Below are positions 24,364-32,648 of a DNA stretch of 64,000 bases, piece by piece. Location of the stretch: positions 4,604,712 to 4,668,711 of the forward strand of contig NZ_CP101655.1 in assembly GCF_028830055.1 (NCBI RefSeq), read 5' to 3'. The position numbers were made by a program, and so were the translations under genes. The stretch is from Pseudomonas serboccidentalis. GTDB lineage: Bacteria; Pseudomonadota; Gammaproteobacteria; Pseudomonadales; Pseudomonadaceae. Each line of letters begins with the position of its first letter. Within the stretch, counting starts at the first letter, position 1. A model generated the notes under the pieces. The model did no database searches. It saw only the letters and a list, made by a program, of their open reading frames with translations, and was not told where the DNA came from.

Positions 24364-25615
24364 GTTCTACGACGTGATCATTGCCGGTGGCGGCGTGATC
24401 GGGGCGTCCTGCGCCTATCAATTGTCCAAGCGCCAGGGCCTCAAGGTCGCGCTGATCGATGCCAAGCGTCCGGGCAACGCAACGCGCGCCTCGGCTGGCG
24501 GCTTGTGGGCCATCGGCGAGTCGGTGGGACTGGGTTGCGGGGTGATTTTCTTCCGCATGATGTCGGCCAACCGCAAGCGCGAAACCCAGGGTGCGGCGGT
24601 GGCGGTGGACGCCAGCACGCCGCACATCCTGCCGGAGTCGTTCTTCGATTTCGCCTTGCAGTCCAACGCGCTGTACCCGGCGCTGCACCGTGAGCTGAAA
24701 GACAATCACGGGATGGATTTCAAGTTCGAAAAGACCGGGTTGAAATTCGTCATTTATGACGACGAAGACCGGCTCTACGCCGAGCACATTGTTGGCTGCA
24801 TTCCGCACCTGGCCGATCAGGTGCGCTGGCTCGATCAGGCCGCACTGCGTGAGTCAGAGCCGAGTGTCAGCCACGAAGCACGCGGGGCGCTGGAGTTTCT
24901 TTGCGACCACCAGGTCAGCCCGTTCCGCCTCGCCGATGCCTACATGGAAGGCGCGCGGCAAAATGGCGTGGACATCTTCGTCAACACCAACGTCACGGGT
25001 GTGTTGCATCACGGCAGCCGTGTGACCGGTGTGCAAACGGCCGAGCAGGGCGTGTTCCACTGCAAGACGCTGATCAACGCCGGTGGTGCCTGGGCGGCGG
25101 ACTTGAGCGAGTGGGCGACGGGTATTCGTATCCCGGTGAAACCGGTCAAGGGCCAGATCCTGCTGACCGAGCGCATGCCGAAGATCCTCAACGGCTGCCT
25201 GACCACCAGCGATTGCTATGTGGCGCAGAAGGACAACGGCGAGATCCTGATCGGTAGCACCACCGAAGACAAAGGCTTCGACGTTACCACCACCTACCCG
25301 GAAATCGCCGGGCTGGTGCAGGGCGCGGTGCGCTGTCTGCCGGAGCTCAAGGACGTCAACCTCAAACGCACCTGGGCCGGCCTGCGCCCGGGCTCGCCGG
25401 ATGAGCTGCCGATCCTCGGGCCGATGCGTGGGGTGGAGGGTTACCTGAATGCCTGCGGACACTTCCGCACCGGCATCCTGACCTCGGCGATCACCGGGGT
25501 GCTGCTGGACAAACTGGTCAATGATGAGCCGCTGCCACTGGATATCACACCGTTCCTGGCGGACCGGTTTGAGACTGCTCCGGTCAAGCAAGAGCGCGAG
25601 CTGGAACTGGCTTAA
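24356..25615 (+). CDS. hcnC: Hydrogen cyanide synthase subunit C
   Basis: A 419-residue FAD-dependent amino-acid oxidase subunit that carries the glycine-oxidising chemistry of HCN synthase. FAD motif IIAGGGVIGASCAYQLSKR (about 8-26), RPGNATRASAGG and the C-terminal GYLNACGHFRTGILTSAITG are those of HcnC and of the glycine/D-amino-acid oxidase family. It overlaps hcnB, and the operon ends at the tandem REPIN array. HCN is a volatile respiratory toxin used against fungi, nematodes and competitors. Confidence 0.96.
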   Translation: MSKFYDVIIAGGGVIGASCAYQLSKRQGLKVALIDAKRPGNATRASAGGLWAIGESVGLGCGVIFFRMMSANRKRETQGAAVAVDASTPHILPESFFDFALQSNALYPALHRELKDNHGMDFKFEKTGLKFVIYDDEDRLYAEHIVGCIPHLADQVRWLDQAALRESEPSVSHEARGALEFLCDHQVSPFRLADAYMEGARQNGVDIFVNTNVTGVLHHGSRVTGVQTAEQGVFHCKTLINAGGAWAADLSEWATGIRIPVKPVKGQILLTERMPKILNGCLTTSDCYVAQKDNGEILIGSTTEDKGFDVTTTYPEIAGLVQGAVRCLPELKDVNLKRTWAGLRPGSPDELPILGPMRGVEGYLNACGHFRTGILTSAITGVLLDKLVNDEPLPLDITPFLADRFETAPVKQERELELA

Positions 25616-25630
25616 TCTCACCCACAATCC

Positions 25631-25981
25631 CTGTAGGAGTGAGCCCGCTCGCGATGGCGGTCTTTCAGAGAAAGAGGTATCTGCTGATAGATTGCAATCG
25701 CGAGCAGGCTCACTCCTACAGTAGTCGAGTCGTACCGGTCATTTGCGCACTACACCGAACCTTGTGGGAGTGAGCCTGCTCGCGATGGCGGTCTTTCAGA
25801 GAAAGAGGTATCTGCTGATAGATTGCAAACGCGAGCAGGCTCACTCCTACAGTAGTCGAGTCGTACCGGTCATTTGCGCACTACACCGAACCTTGTAGGA
25901 GTGAGCCTGCTCGCGATGGCGGTCTTTCAGTGAAAGAGGTATCTGCTGATAGATTGCAATCGCGAGCAGGCTCACTCCTGC
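25631..25981. repeat. Tandem array of three REPINs (131-bp period)
   Basis: Three near-identical REPINs (opposed GTGAGCC(T/C)GCTCGCGATGGCG units) lie at about 25631, 25762 and 25893 with identical linker (GTAGTCGAGTCGTACCGGTC onward). The period is exactly 131 bp, with only a handful of substitutions. It fills the gap between hcnC and the convergent Kef-type gene. Confidence 0.9.
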
Positions 25982-26000
25982 AATTGGAATTGTGCTGAAG

Positions 26001-27809
26001 TCAGGACTGGCGTGATTCCTCTTCCAGTTGATCCGATTCGAACAACCGCGCCAGTTCCGCCCGGGCTTCCTGGGCGGTCTGCAGGACTTTGGCCGCGTCG
26101 TCGTAAACCGCGTGCTGGGCTTCCAGTACCTGTTCGTCGTGGTGTTTGAAGCGCTTGATCCGCGCATCGGCCTGGGCCTGGGTCAGACCGAGTCCGACCA
26201 GCGTGCGGCGGCTCATTTCCAGACTGGAGTAATAGGTCTCTCGAATCGGATCGGCGCCGACATCGACCAAACGGTGTACGTGCTGACGGTTACGCGCCCG
26301 GGCGATGATTTTCATGTGCGGATACAGCTTGCGCACGATCTCGGCGGTCTTGATGTTGGTCTCCGGATCGTCCGTGGCGATGACAAAGTATTCTGCCTCG
26401 CCGACCTTGGCCGCATTGAGAATTTCCGGGCGCATCGGGTCGCCGTAAAATACCGGCACACCGCCGAAGCTGCGCGACAGTTCGATGGTTTCCACCGAGG
26501 TGTCCAGCGCCACGAACTTGATGTTCTGCGCCCGCAGAATCCGCGCCACGATCTGGCCCATCCGGCCCATGCCGGCGATCACCACTCGCGGCGCCTCGGT
26601 GTCGATTTCGCGGAATTTCTCCGGGACCTCCACCGGCTGCACTTTCGGGCTGACCAGTCGCGCACAGATCAACAGCAGCAACGGCGTCAACGCCATCGAC
26701 AGGGTGATGGTCAGCACCAGCAGGTCATACAGACGCGGTTCGAACAGGCCCTGATCGCGACCGATCTTGAACACCACAAAGGCAAATTCACCACCGGCCG
26801 CGAGCACGATGCCCAGGCGAATCGCACTGACTTTATTCAGCCCGCCGGCCAAACGCCCGACCACAAACAGCAGCGGCAACTTCAGACCGATCAGCAACAG
26901 CGTCAGGCCCAGCACGGTGATCGGTGCACTCAGCAGCAGGCTCAGGTTCGCGCCCATGCCGACACTGATGAAAAACAGCCCCAGCAGCAGGCCTTTGAAC
27001 GGCTCGATCTGCGCTTCCAGTTCATGGCGATATTCCGAATCCGCCAGCAGCAGGCCGGCGAGAAACGCCCCGAGTGCCATCGACACCCCGACCAGATCCA
27101 TCAGCCACGCGGTGCCGATCACCACCAGCAATGCGGTGGCGGTGGACACCTCCGGCAGACCGGTTTTTGCCACCACGCGAAACACCGGACGCAACAGATA
27201 ACGCCCGCCGACCACCACCACGGCGATCCCGCCGAGTACCTGCAAACCATGATTCAGGCTGCCCGCGCTGCTGGTGTCGTGAGCGCCACCGGCGAGCATC
27301 GGCACCAGCGCGATCAACGGGATCGCCGCGATGTCCTGAAACAGCAGAATCGCAAACGCCAGTCGCCCATGAGGGCTGGTCAGTTCCTTGCGTTCGGCCA
27401 GGCTTTGCAGGCCGAATGCGGTGGACGACAGCGCCAGGCCCAGGCCGAGCACAATGGCACTATTGAGCGGCTGACCGAACACGTACAACGCCAGCACGCC
27501 GATCACCGCAGCGGTCAGCAGCACCTGCGCCAGCCCGACACCGAACACCGATTTGCGCATCACCCACAACCGGCGTGGCGACAGTTCAAGGCCGATGATG
27601 AACAGCAGCAACACCACACCCAGTTCCGAGATGTGCGCAACGCTTTGCGGATTGCCGATCAGGCCAAGCACCGACGGGCCGATGATCACCCCCGCCAGCA
27701 GATAACCGAGCACGGCGCCCAATTGCAGACGTTTGGCCAAGGGCACGGTGAGCACCGCGGCGAACAGAAACACGACAGCGGCTTGTAACAGGTTGCCTTC
27801 ATGGGGCAT
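26001..27809 (-). CDS. CPA2 cation:proton antiporter (KefB/KefC type)
   Basis: A 602-residue inner-membrane protein: about twelve to thirteen membrane segments (residues 5-375) of the Na+/H+ exchanger fold, with GVVLLLFIIGLELSPRRLW and LLFQDIAAIPLIALVP, then a cytoplasmic TrkA-N NAD-binding domain (about 405-520, VVIAGMGRMGQIVARILRAQ). KefB/KefC proteins export K+ in exchange for H+ when glutathione adducts appear. No KefF/KefG-like partner lies next to it; a quinone reductase of that type is 17 kb away. The C-terminus is a charged helix. Confidence 0.9.
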   Translation of the reverse strand: MPHEGNLLQAAVVFLFAAVLTVPLAKRLQLGAVLGYLLAGVIIGPSVLGLIGNPQSVAHISELGVVLLLFIIGLELSPRRLWVMRKSVFGVGLAQVLLTAAVIGVLALYVFGQPLNSAIVLGLGLALSSTAFGLQSLAERKELTSPHGRLAFAILLFQDIAAIPLIALVPMLAGGAHDTSSAGSLNHGLQVLGGIAVVVVGGRYLLRPVFRVVAKTGLPEVSTATALLVVIGTAWLMDLVGVSMALGAFLAGLLLADSEYRHELEAQIEPFKGLLLGLFFISVGMGANLSLLLSAPITVLGLTLLLIGLKLPLLFVVGRLAGGLNKVSAIRLGIVLAAGGEFAFVVFKIGRDQGLFEPRLYDLLVLTITLSMALTPLLLLICARLVSPKVQPVEVPEKFREIDTEAPRVVIAGMGRMGQIVARILRAQNIKFVALDTSVETIELSRSFGGVPVFYGDPMRPEILNAAKVGEAEYFVIATDDPETNIKTAEIVRKLYPHMKIIARARNRQHVHRLVDVGADPIRETYYSSLEMSRRTLVGLGLTQAQADARIKRFKHHDEQVLEAQHAVYDDAAKVLQTAQEARAELARLFESDQLEEESRQS

Positions 27810-27947
27810 GGGTTTACTCCTGACAGCGGTACGGCGGGGGCGTCAAGGATAAAGGCTGATTCCCTGTCACACCACAGGCGCTCGGGGCAGCGATTTTCCA
27901 CCAGGACCTTTTCAGATCGGTGAAAGTTTTATGCCAATAACGTTAGG

Positions 27948-27961
27948 CAACTTAAAAGTTG
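27948..27961. promoter_or_regulatory. CAACTT-AA-AAGTTG palindrome
   Basis: A perfect 14-bp palindrome in the 490-bp AT-rich gap 27810-28300, about 230 bp ahead of the promoter for the ior/afsA-like operon. It could be an upstream activator site; no protein is known for it. No convincing gene is seen in the gap. Confidence 0.35.
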
Positions 27962-28184
27962 TCGCATTGCCATCATCGAGTTACGGATGCTTTGACAGTT
28001 CACGGGCGATGTGAAGTTATACTTTTGTCTTGGGTGATGTGGCGGTGATATTGCCGAGCAATTGCCTGATAACTCGATAATCGCTGGCGATGGGCGAAGT
28101 TCCCAGTGTGAGAGTTCGATGGAGGGTTGCGTGTACCAGATAGTTCATGGCATGCGATTTACCATTAAATGTTTGTTACAAGGA

Positions 28185-28214
28185 TTGACAAGGCGAGGGC
28201 TCCGAACCTACTAT
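28185..28214 (+). promoter_or_regulatory. Strong sigma-70-type promoter
   Basis: TTGACA at 28185-28190 and TACTAT at 28209-28214 with an 18-bp spacer. A transcript starting near 28221 would run through all three leader copies into the 28940 gene, giving a leader of about 720 nt. Confidence 0.65.
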
Positions 28215-28276
28215 TTTTCACCCAAGATGCTGGCTGTTTATAACGGCCGTAATGAAAGCGACCAGGATGGCCGCGC

Positions 28277-28315
28277 GAAGTTTTCATAAGGAATTGAAAC
28301 TTGTATCTGGATTCC
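28277..28315 (+). repeat. Leader copy 1 (hairpin, AAGGA, TTG start)
   Basis: GAAGTTTTCATAAGGAATTG followed by AAAC and TTG-TAT-CTG-GAT. It shares this block with copies at 28695 and 28915. TTTCA/TGAAA can pair and leaves GGA (28290-28292) in an eight-base loop. The start codon opens an 87-codon frame. Confidence 0.8.
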
Positions 28316-28564
28316 ATTGGATCGGAACCCCTGCGATTTCAGCTCGATCAGCTCATTTCCTGTTTTTTCCAGGGTGTGGCACATGATCGTGCACAGACTG
28401 ACATCGTGGCGTCATTGTCACGTCGCCAAATTCATGACAATCACTTGGCAGAGTCCCGGAGAAGCGCGGATTCAGCCGGGTTCATCATTTCAAAAAACCG
28501 AAAGGTCCCTGTGCAGCAGCTTGCTCTTCAAGCCGCAGGTGATGCCTTCTTGAACGGTTCATAA
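28301..28564 (+). CDS. Possible 87-residue leader protein (uncertain)
   Basis: An open frame that starts with TTG eight bases after AAGGA in leader copy 1. Its first 17 residues (MYLDSIGSEPLRFQLDQ) match the start of the big oxidoreductase gene downstream (MYLDTIDSEHQRLQPDK), after which the two proteins share nothing. It could be a real leader peptide, or the remnant of a duplicated gene whose body has been lost. Base composition is less GC-biased at third positions than in the neighbours, which argues for caution. Confidence 0.35.
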   Translation: MYLDSIGSEPLRFQLDQLISCFFQGVAHDRAQTDIVASLSRRQIHDNHLAESRRSADSAGFIISKNRKVPVQQLALQAAGDAFLNGS

Positions 28565-28606
28565 CCTCAGCAACTTCAGTTAAACCGGATCGCCGCGAGC
28601 CGTCGC

Positions 28607-28622
28607 ACGCTTATAAAAGCGT
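28607..28622. promoter_or_regulatory. ACGCTT-ATAA-AAGCGT palindrome
   Basis: A perfect 6-bp-arm inverted repeat in the 375-bp region 28565-28939 between the first open frame and the oxidoreductase gene. It could be a hairpin or an operator; there is no T-tract, so it is not an obvious terminator. Confidence 0.3.
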
Positions 28623-28694
28623 CACTCTCGCCTGAGCGAATTCGCCAGTCTGAAGTTATGTTCGCCGAGGCGAGAAAGTACATCTATTTAAAGT

Positions 28695-28734
28695 AAAGTT
28701 TTCATAAGGAATTGAAAATTTGTACCTGGATTTC
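28695..28734 (+). repeat. Leader copy 2 (hairpin, AAGGA, 9-codon frame)
   Basis: AAAGTTTTCATAAGGAATTG then AAAATT and TTG-TAC-CTG-GAT. TTTTCA/TGAAAA forms a perfect 6-bp stem with loop TAAGGAAT, so GGA (28708-28710) is fully exposed. The TTG opens a nine-codon frame, MYLDFLLSV, ending at TAA 28747-28749. Similarity to copy 3 extends upstream through TATTTAA. Confidence 0.8.
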
Positions 28735-28914
28735 TTGCTGTCTGTTTAAAAAGACTGAATTAACTTGATGTGCTCCCGAGAAATCGCGGAGCCGTACGAG
28801 TGTGTCTTACCAGGAGGCCCGCAGGTACTTGTTTCCCCCCGAGTTTCCGTCGTTCAGCGGTCGAAAGTTTTGATGCGACCTCTGCTGTAGTGCGCAAATA
28901 AGCATATTTAATGT

Positions 28915-28954
28915 GAAGTTTTCATAAGGATTTGAAACTGTGTACTTGGATACC
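28915..28954 (+). repeat. Leader copy 3 (start region of the oxidoreductase gene)
   Basis: GAAGTTTTCATAAGGATTTG then AAACT and GTG-TAC-TTG-GAT, the true start of the 1214-residue oxidoreductase. TTTCA/TGAAA pairs around loop TAAGGATT with GGA at 28928-28930, covering the ribosome-binding site (AAGGA, nine bases ahead of GTG). Confidence 0.85.
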
Positions 28955-31900
28955 ATTGATTCAGAACATCAACGCCTGCAACCCGACAAATTGGCGACTG
29001 ATGAAGCTCAGGCGGCATTGGCGCGAATCGAGCAATATGACAGTCGCTCGATGTATTGCCGGGAACACGCGCAGCCCAACGAACGGATCTTTTTGAGCGG
29101 TCAACAGGCGCTGGTGAGATTGCTGCTGTCGCAGGCTGAACTTGATCGATCCAACGGCGTTCGCACGGCGGGATTCGTCAGTGGTTATCGCGGCTCGCCG
29201 CTGGGTGGCGTGGACCGCGAGCTGGTCAAGGCCAAGGCCGTCCTGGAGAACGCGAACATCCGCTTTCTGCCGGCGATCAACGAAGACCTGGCGGCCACGG
29301 CCCTGATCGGCACCCAGCGTGTGGAAAGCGATCCGCAGCGTTTGTATGACGGCGTGTTCGGTATGTGGTACGGCAAGGGGCCGGGGGTTGACCGTTCCGG
29401 TGACGCGATCAAACACGGCAGTTCCTATGGTTCGTCGCCCAACGGCGGCGTGCTGGTGGTCACCGGCGACGATCACGGCTGTGTATCGTCATCGATCTCG
29501 CATCAGTCCGACCGCACGCTGATCGCCTGGGGCTTGCCGGTGATTCACCCGGCGGGGCTGGCCGATTATGAACGCTGCGGCCTGTGGGGCTGGGCGTTAT
29601 CCCGGGCCTCCGGGTTATGGGTGGGTTTCAAGGCGATCACCGAGACCGTCGAGGCCACCAGTTCTGTCGAGTCGATCCCGCTCCCCGAGTTCGTCACCCC
29701 GCAGATCGATCCGGGCCCGGACGGCCTGCATTGGCGCTGGCCGGACCTGCCGGGCATGCAGATCGAGCGCCGGACCGCGTTCAAGTTCGACGCCGCCCGG
29801 GCGTTTGCCCTGGCCAACCCGATCGACACCGCCGTCACTACGCCTGCGCAACCGGCGCTGGTCATCGCAGCAGTCGGCAAGGCTTATGGCGATGTGCGCC
29901 AGGCCTTGCAGCAATGCGGCATCTCCCTTGAACAACTGGAAAACGCCGGCGTTGCGCTGCTGAAGATCAACCTGGTCTATCCGCTGTCACCGGTGCTGGA
30001 GGCCTGGACCCAGCGCGCCGGCAAGGTGCTGATCATCGAAGAGAAGCAGGCGATCGTCGAAGAACAGCTCAAACAGAGGTACTACAACGCAGCGCATGAT
30101 CAGCGTGCGGTGATTATCGGCAAGACCGACGAACACGGCCAACCGCTGATCTCGGATCATGAGGAGCTGCGCCCGTCGCGCATCGCCGCATTGCTCCAGC
30201 AGCGCCTGCAAGGCCTGGGCATCGACTTGAGCCTGCCGGATTTCTGGTGCGTGCCCAGCGTCTCGCGGGCCGAAGACTGGATCCGGCGCACGCCCTATCT
30301 ATGCTCCGGTTGCCCGCACAACACCTCGACTCAGGTGCCCAAGGGCAGTGAAGCGCGGCTCGGCATCGGCTGCCACGCGATGGCCGCGCGCATGCCGGAA
30401 CGCTCGACCACCGGCAGCGTGCAGATGGGCGGGGAAGGGGTCGACTGGCTGGGCCAGGCACCGTTCGTGCAGACCCCGCACATCTTCCAGAACATCGGCG
30501 ACGGGACCTTTTTCCACTCCGGATTCCTTGCCGTGCGTCAGGCCATCGCGGCCGGCGCGACCCTCACCTACAAGCTGCTCTACAACGACGCGGTGGCCAT
30601 GACCGGCGGCCAACCGATCGACGGCAAGCTCACGGTGAAGAAGGCCGTTGAGCTGCTCAAAGCCGAAGGCGCGCAGCGGATTGTGGTGGTGGCCGACGAC
30701 CTGCAGCGCTATCAGGCGCATGACAGCCTGCCCCAGGGCATCGAAGTGTTTCACCGTGAAAAGCTGGAAGACGTGCAGTTGCAACTGCGCGACACCCGTG
30801 GCGTCAGCGTGCTGATTTTCGATCAGGTCTGCGCCGTCGAAGGGCGTCGGCGCAAGAAGCAACTGCCGGCACCCGTGGTGAAGACTGAAGTGGTGATCAA
30901 CGAGGCGGTCTGTGAAGGCTGCGGCGACTGCCAGGTCAAATCCAATTGCCTGTCGGTGATCCCGGTGGAGACGCCGTTCGGCGCCAAACGCCGGATCGAT
31001 CCACACTCGTGCAACACCGATCTGTCGTGCATCAAGGGGTTCTGCCCAAGCTTCGTGACAGTGACCGGCAAACCACGGCGACTTCCGCGCAAACTGGCCG
31101 ACAGCGCCCAGGTGCTGGCGCGGGCCGAAGCGCTGGCGCTGCCGTCCGTACAGCGTTCGCTCGACGTGCCGTATGAAATGCTGCTGGTGGGGGTTGGCGG
31201 CACCGGTGTGGTGACCGTGGCGCGGGCAATTGCCATGGCTGCCCACCTGGATGGGCGTGCGGTCAGCGTGCTCGACTTCACCGGTTTCGCGCAAAAGGGC
31301 GGCGCGGTGTTGAGCCACGTGCGTCTGGCCGGCGATGCCGATGCGTTGCACCAACACCGCATCGACATCGGTGGTGCCGACCTGCTGCTCGCTGCCGATC
31401 TGGTAGTGGCCAGCGAAGACGATGCGCTGGCAACGCTGCGACCGAACAAAACCGTGGTCATCGCCAACAGCGCCCTGACCCAGACCGGCGCGATGCTGCG
31501 CAATACCCAACTGGGTGTTGAAACCGACGCGATTCAAGCGTTCCTGAAGCAGAAGGTCGGCGCCGGGCACTTCCACAGCCTCGATGCCGGCGAGTTGGCG
31601 AACACCCTGGTCAGCCCGATGCAAGCCAACATGCTGTTGCTCGGTTACGCCTGGCAGAAGGGCACGGTGCCGGTGTCGCTGCCCGCGCTGAAAAAGGCCA
31701 TCGACCTGGCCGGCAGCGCCGCCGCCAACCATCTGGCCTTCGCCTGGGGCCGGTTGTGGGCGCAGGACTCAGCCTTCGTTGCGCCTTATCTGGATCAGCC
31801 AGTGGATGCCGTGTCGACGATTGCGATCCGCGACATCAGCGACATGCGCGGCCGCCGCGAAAGCCTCGAACAACTGATCAACAACCGCAGTGAGTTCCTC

Positions 31901-32584
31901 ACCGACTACCAGAACGCAGCGTATGCGGCGCGTTATCGCAAGCTCATCGAGCAACTGCGCACGCTGCCGGCGGCCGGTGATGACAGCGCGCTGACCCACG
32001 CGGTGGCACGCAACCTGTTCAAGCTGATGGCCTACAAGGACGAGTACGAAGTTGCACGGCTGCTCACCACTCGCCGCTTTACCGACTCGCTGAAAGCCCG
32101 GTTCGACGGCGGTATTCGCCTGAAATTCCACTTTGCCCTGCCGCTGCTGCGCAAGAACCAGGAAAGCACTGGCGAGCCGAAAAAGATCGCCTTCTCCGGC
32201 TGGATCCTGCCGCTGTTGAAGGTCCTGGCCAAGGGCCGCGTGTTGCGCCACACCCGGTTCGATCCGCTGGGTTATTCCGCCGAGCGTCGCGAAGAGCGCC
32301 GCTTGCTCAGTGATTACGAACAAACCTTGCAACGCCTGCTGCCGAAATTGAACTCGGAGAGTCTGCCGGCGTTCGTTGCCTGGGCGAGCCTGCCGGATTC
32401 GATTCGCGGTTACGGCCACGTCAAGGATCGTTCGATCGCGGCGGCCCGTCTGCGCGAGAAAGACCTTATCGAGCAGATTCTGGCAGACAAACCGGTCATT
32501 CACGGTGTCGAGTCATGGCATCCATCCACCGTCATCGCCAGGCAACGGAGCGCAGAGGAACGCGACGTGATGGAAGCCTCCTGA
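28940..32584 (+). CDS. Fused indolepyruvate/2-ketoacid:ferredoxin oxidoreductase
   Basis: A 1214-residue fused alpha-beta-gamma 2-oxoacid:ferredoxin oxidoreductase, the proteobacterial IOR type that decarboxylates aryl or branched 2-ketoacids to acyl-CoA with thiamine diphosphate. Order: pyrimidine-binding region about 50-260 (GYRGSPLGGVD, GDDHGC), thiamine region about 450-600 (YLCSGCPHNTST, GGEGVDWLGQAPF), a 4Fe-4S region near 657-700 (CEGCGDCQVKSNC and CNTDLSC), and the gamma domain from about 745 (LLVGVGGTGVVTV, DFTGFAQKGGAV). The GTG start at 28940 has AAGGA nine bases upstream. It heads the operon; which ketoacid it uses is unknown. Such enzymes usually stand alone in Pseudomonas, so its place here is notable. 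Confidence 0.9.
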   Translation: MYLDTIDSEHQRLQPDKLATDEAQAALARIEQYDSRSMYCREHAQPNERIFLSGQQALVRLLLSQAELDRSNGVRTAGFVSGYRGSPLGGVDRELVKAKAVLENANIRFLPAINEDLAATALIGTQRVESDPQRLYDGVFGMWYGKGPGVDRSGDAIKHGSSYGSSPNGGVLVVTGDDHGCVSSSISHQSDRTLIAWGLPVIHPAGLADYERCGLWGWALSRASGLWVGFKAITETVEATSSVESIPLPEFVTPQIDPGPDGLHWRWPDLPGMQIERRTAFKFDAARAFALANPIDTAVTTPAQPALVIAAVGKAYGDVRQALQQCGISLEQLENAGVALLKINLVYPLSPVLEAWTQRAGKVLIIEEKQAIVEEQLKQRYYNAAHDQRAVIIGKTDEHGQPLISDHEELRPSRIAALLQQRLQGLGIDLSLPDFWCVPSVSRAEDWIRRTPYLCSGCPHNTSTQVPKGSEARLGIGCHAMAARMPERSTTGSVQMGGEGVDWLGQAPFVQTPHIFQNIGDGTFFHSGFLAVRQAIAAGATLTYKLLYNDAVAMTGGQPIDGKLTVKKAVELLKAEGAQRIVVVADDLQRYQAHDSLPQGIEVFHREKLEDVQLQLRDTRGVSVLIFDQVCAVEGRRRKKQLPAPVVKTEVVINEAVCEGCGDCQVKSNCLSVIPVETPFGAKRRIDPHSCNTDLSCIKGFCPSFVTVTGKPRRLPRKLADSAQVLARAEALALPSVQRSLDVPYEMLLVGVGGTGVVTVARAIAMAAHLDGRAVSVLDFTGFAQKGGAVLSHVRLAGDADALHQHRIDIGGADLLLAADLVVASEDDALATLRPNKTVVIANSALTQTGAMLRNTQLGVETDAIQAFLKQKVGAGHFHSLDAGELANTLVSPMQANMLLLGYAWQKGTVPVSLPALKKAIDLAGSAAANHLAFAWGRLWAQDSAFVAPYLDQPVDAVSTIAIRDISDMRGRRESLEQLINNRSEFLTDYQNAAYAARYRKLIEQLRTLPAAGDDSALTHAVARNLFKLMAYKDEYEVARLLTTRRFTDSLKARFDGGIRLKFHFALPLLRKNQESTGEPKKIAFSGWILPLLKVLAKGRVLRHTRFDPLGYSAERREERRLLSDYEQTLQRLLPKLNSESLPAFVAWASLPDSIRGYGHVKDRSIAAARLREKDLIEQILADKPVIHGVESWHPSTVIARQRSAEERDVMEAS

Positions 32585-32648
32585 CCGGAGGCGATCGCCA
32601 GTCCCGCACAACAAGAAATACAACAACTACCGAGATGAGCTGACCACG

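Noticed and set aside
25631..25981. 131-bp repeats as a CRISPR or integron array
   Set aside because: The units are whole REPINs with identical linker and no unique spacers or attachment sites.
26028..27788. 586-codon frame opposite the Kef-type gene
   Set aside because: Low-complexity Gln/Arg/His translation typical of an antisense shadow; the - strand gene is clear.
28062..28289. 75-codon open frame ahead of the leader copies
   Set aside because: It spans the TTGACA/TACTAT promoter and ends in leader copy 1; no ribosome site, biased composition or known motif.
30299..31732. Long antisense frame opposite the oxidoreductase gene
   Set aside because: The protein is His/Arg/Gln-rich without any motif, while the sense strand codes for a known enzyme.
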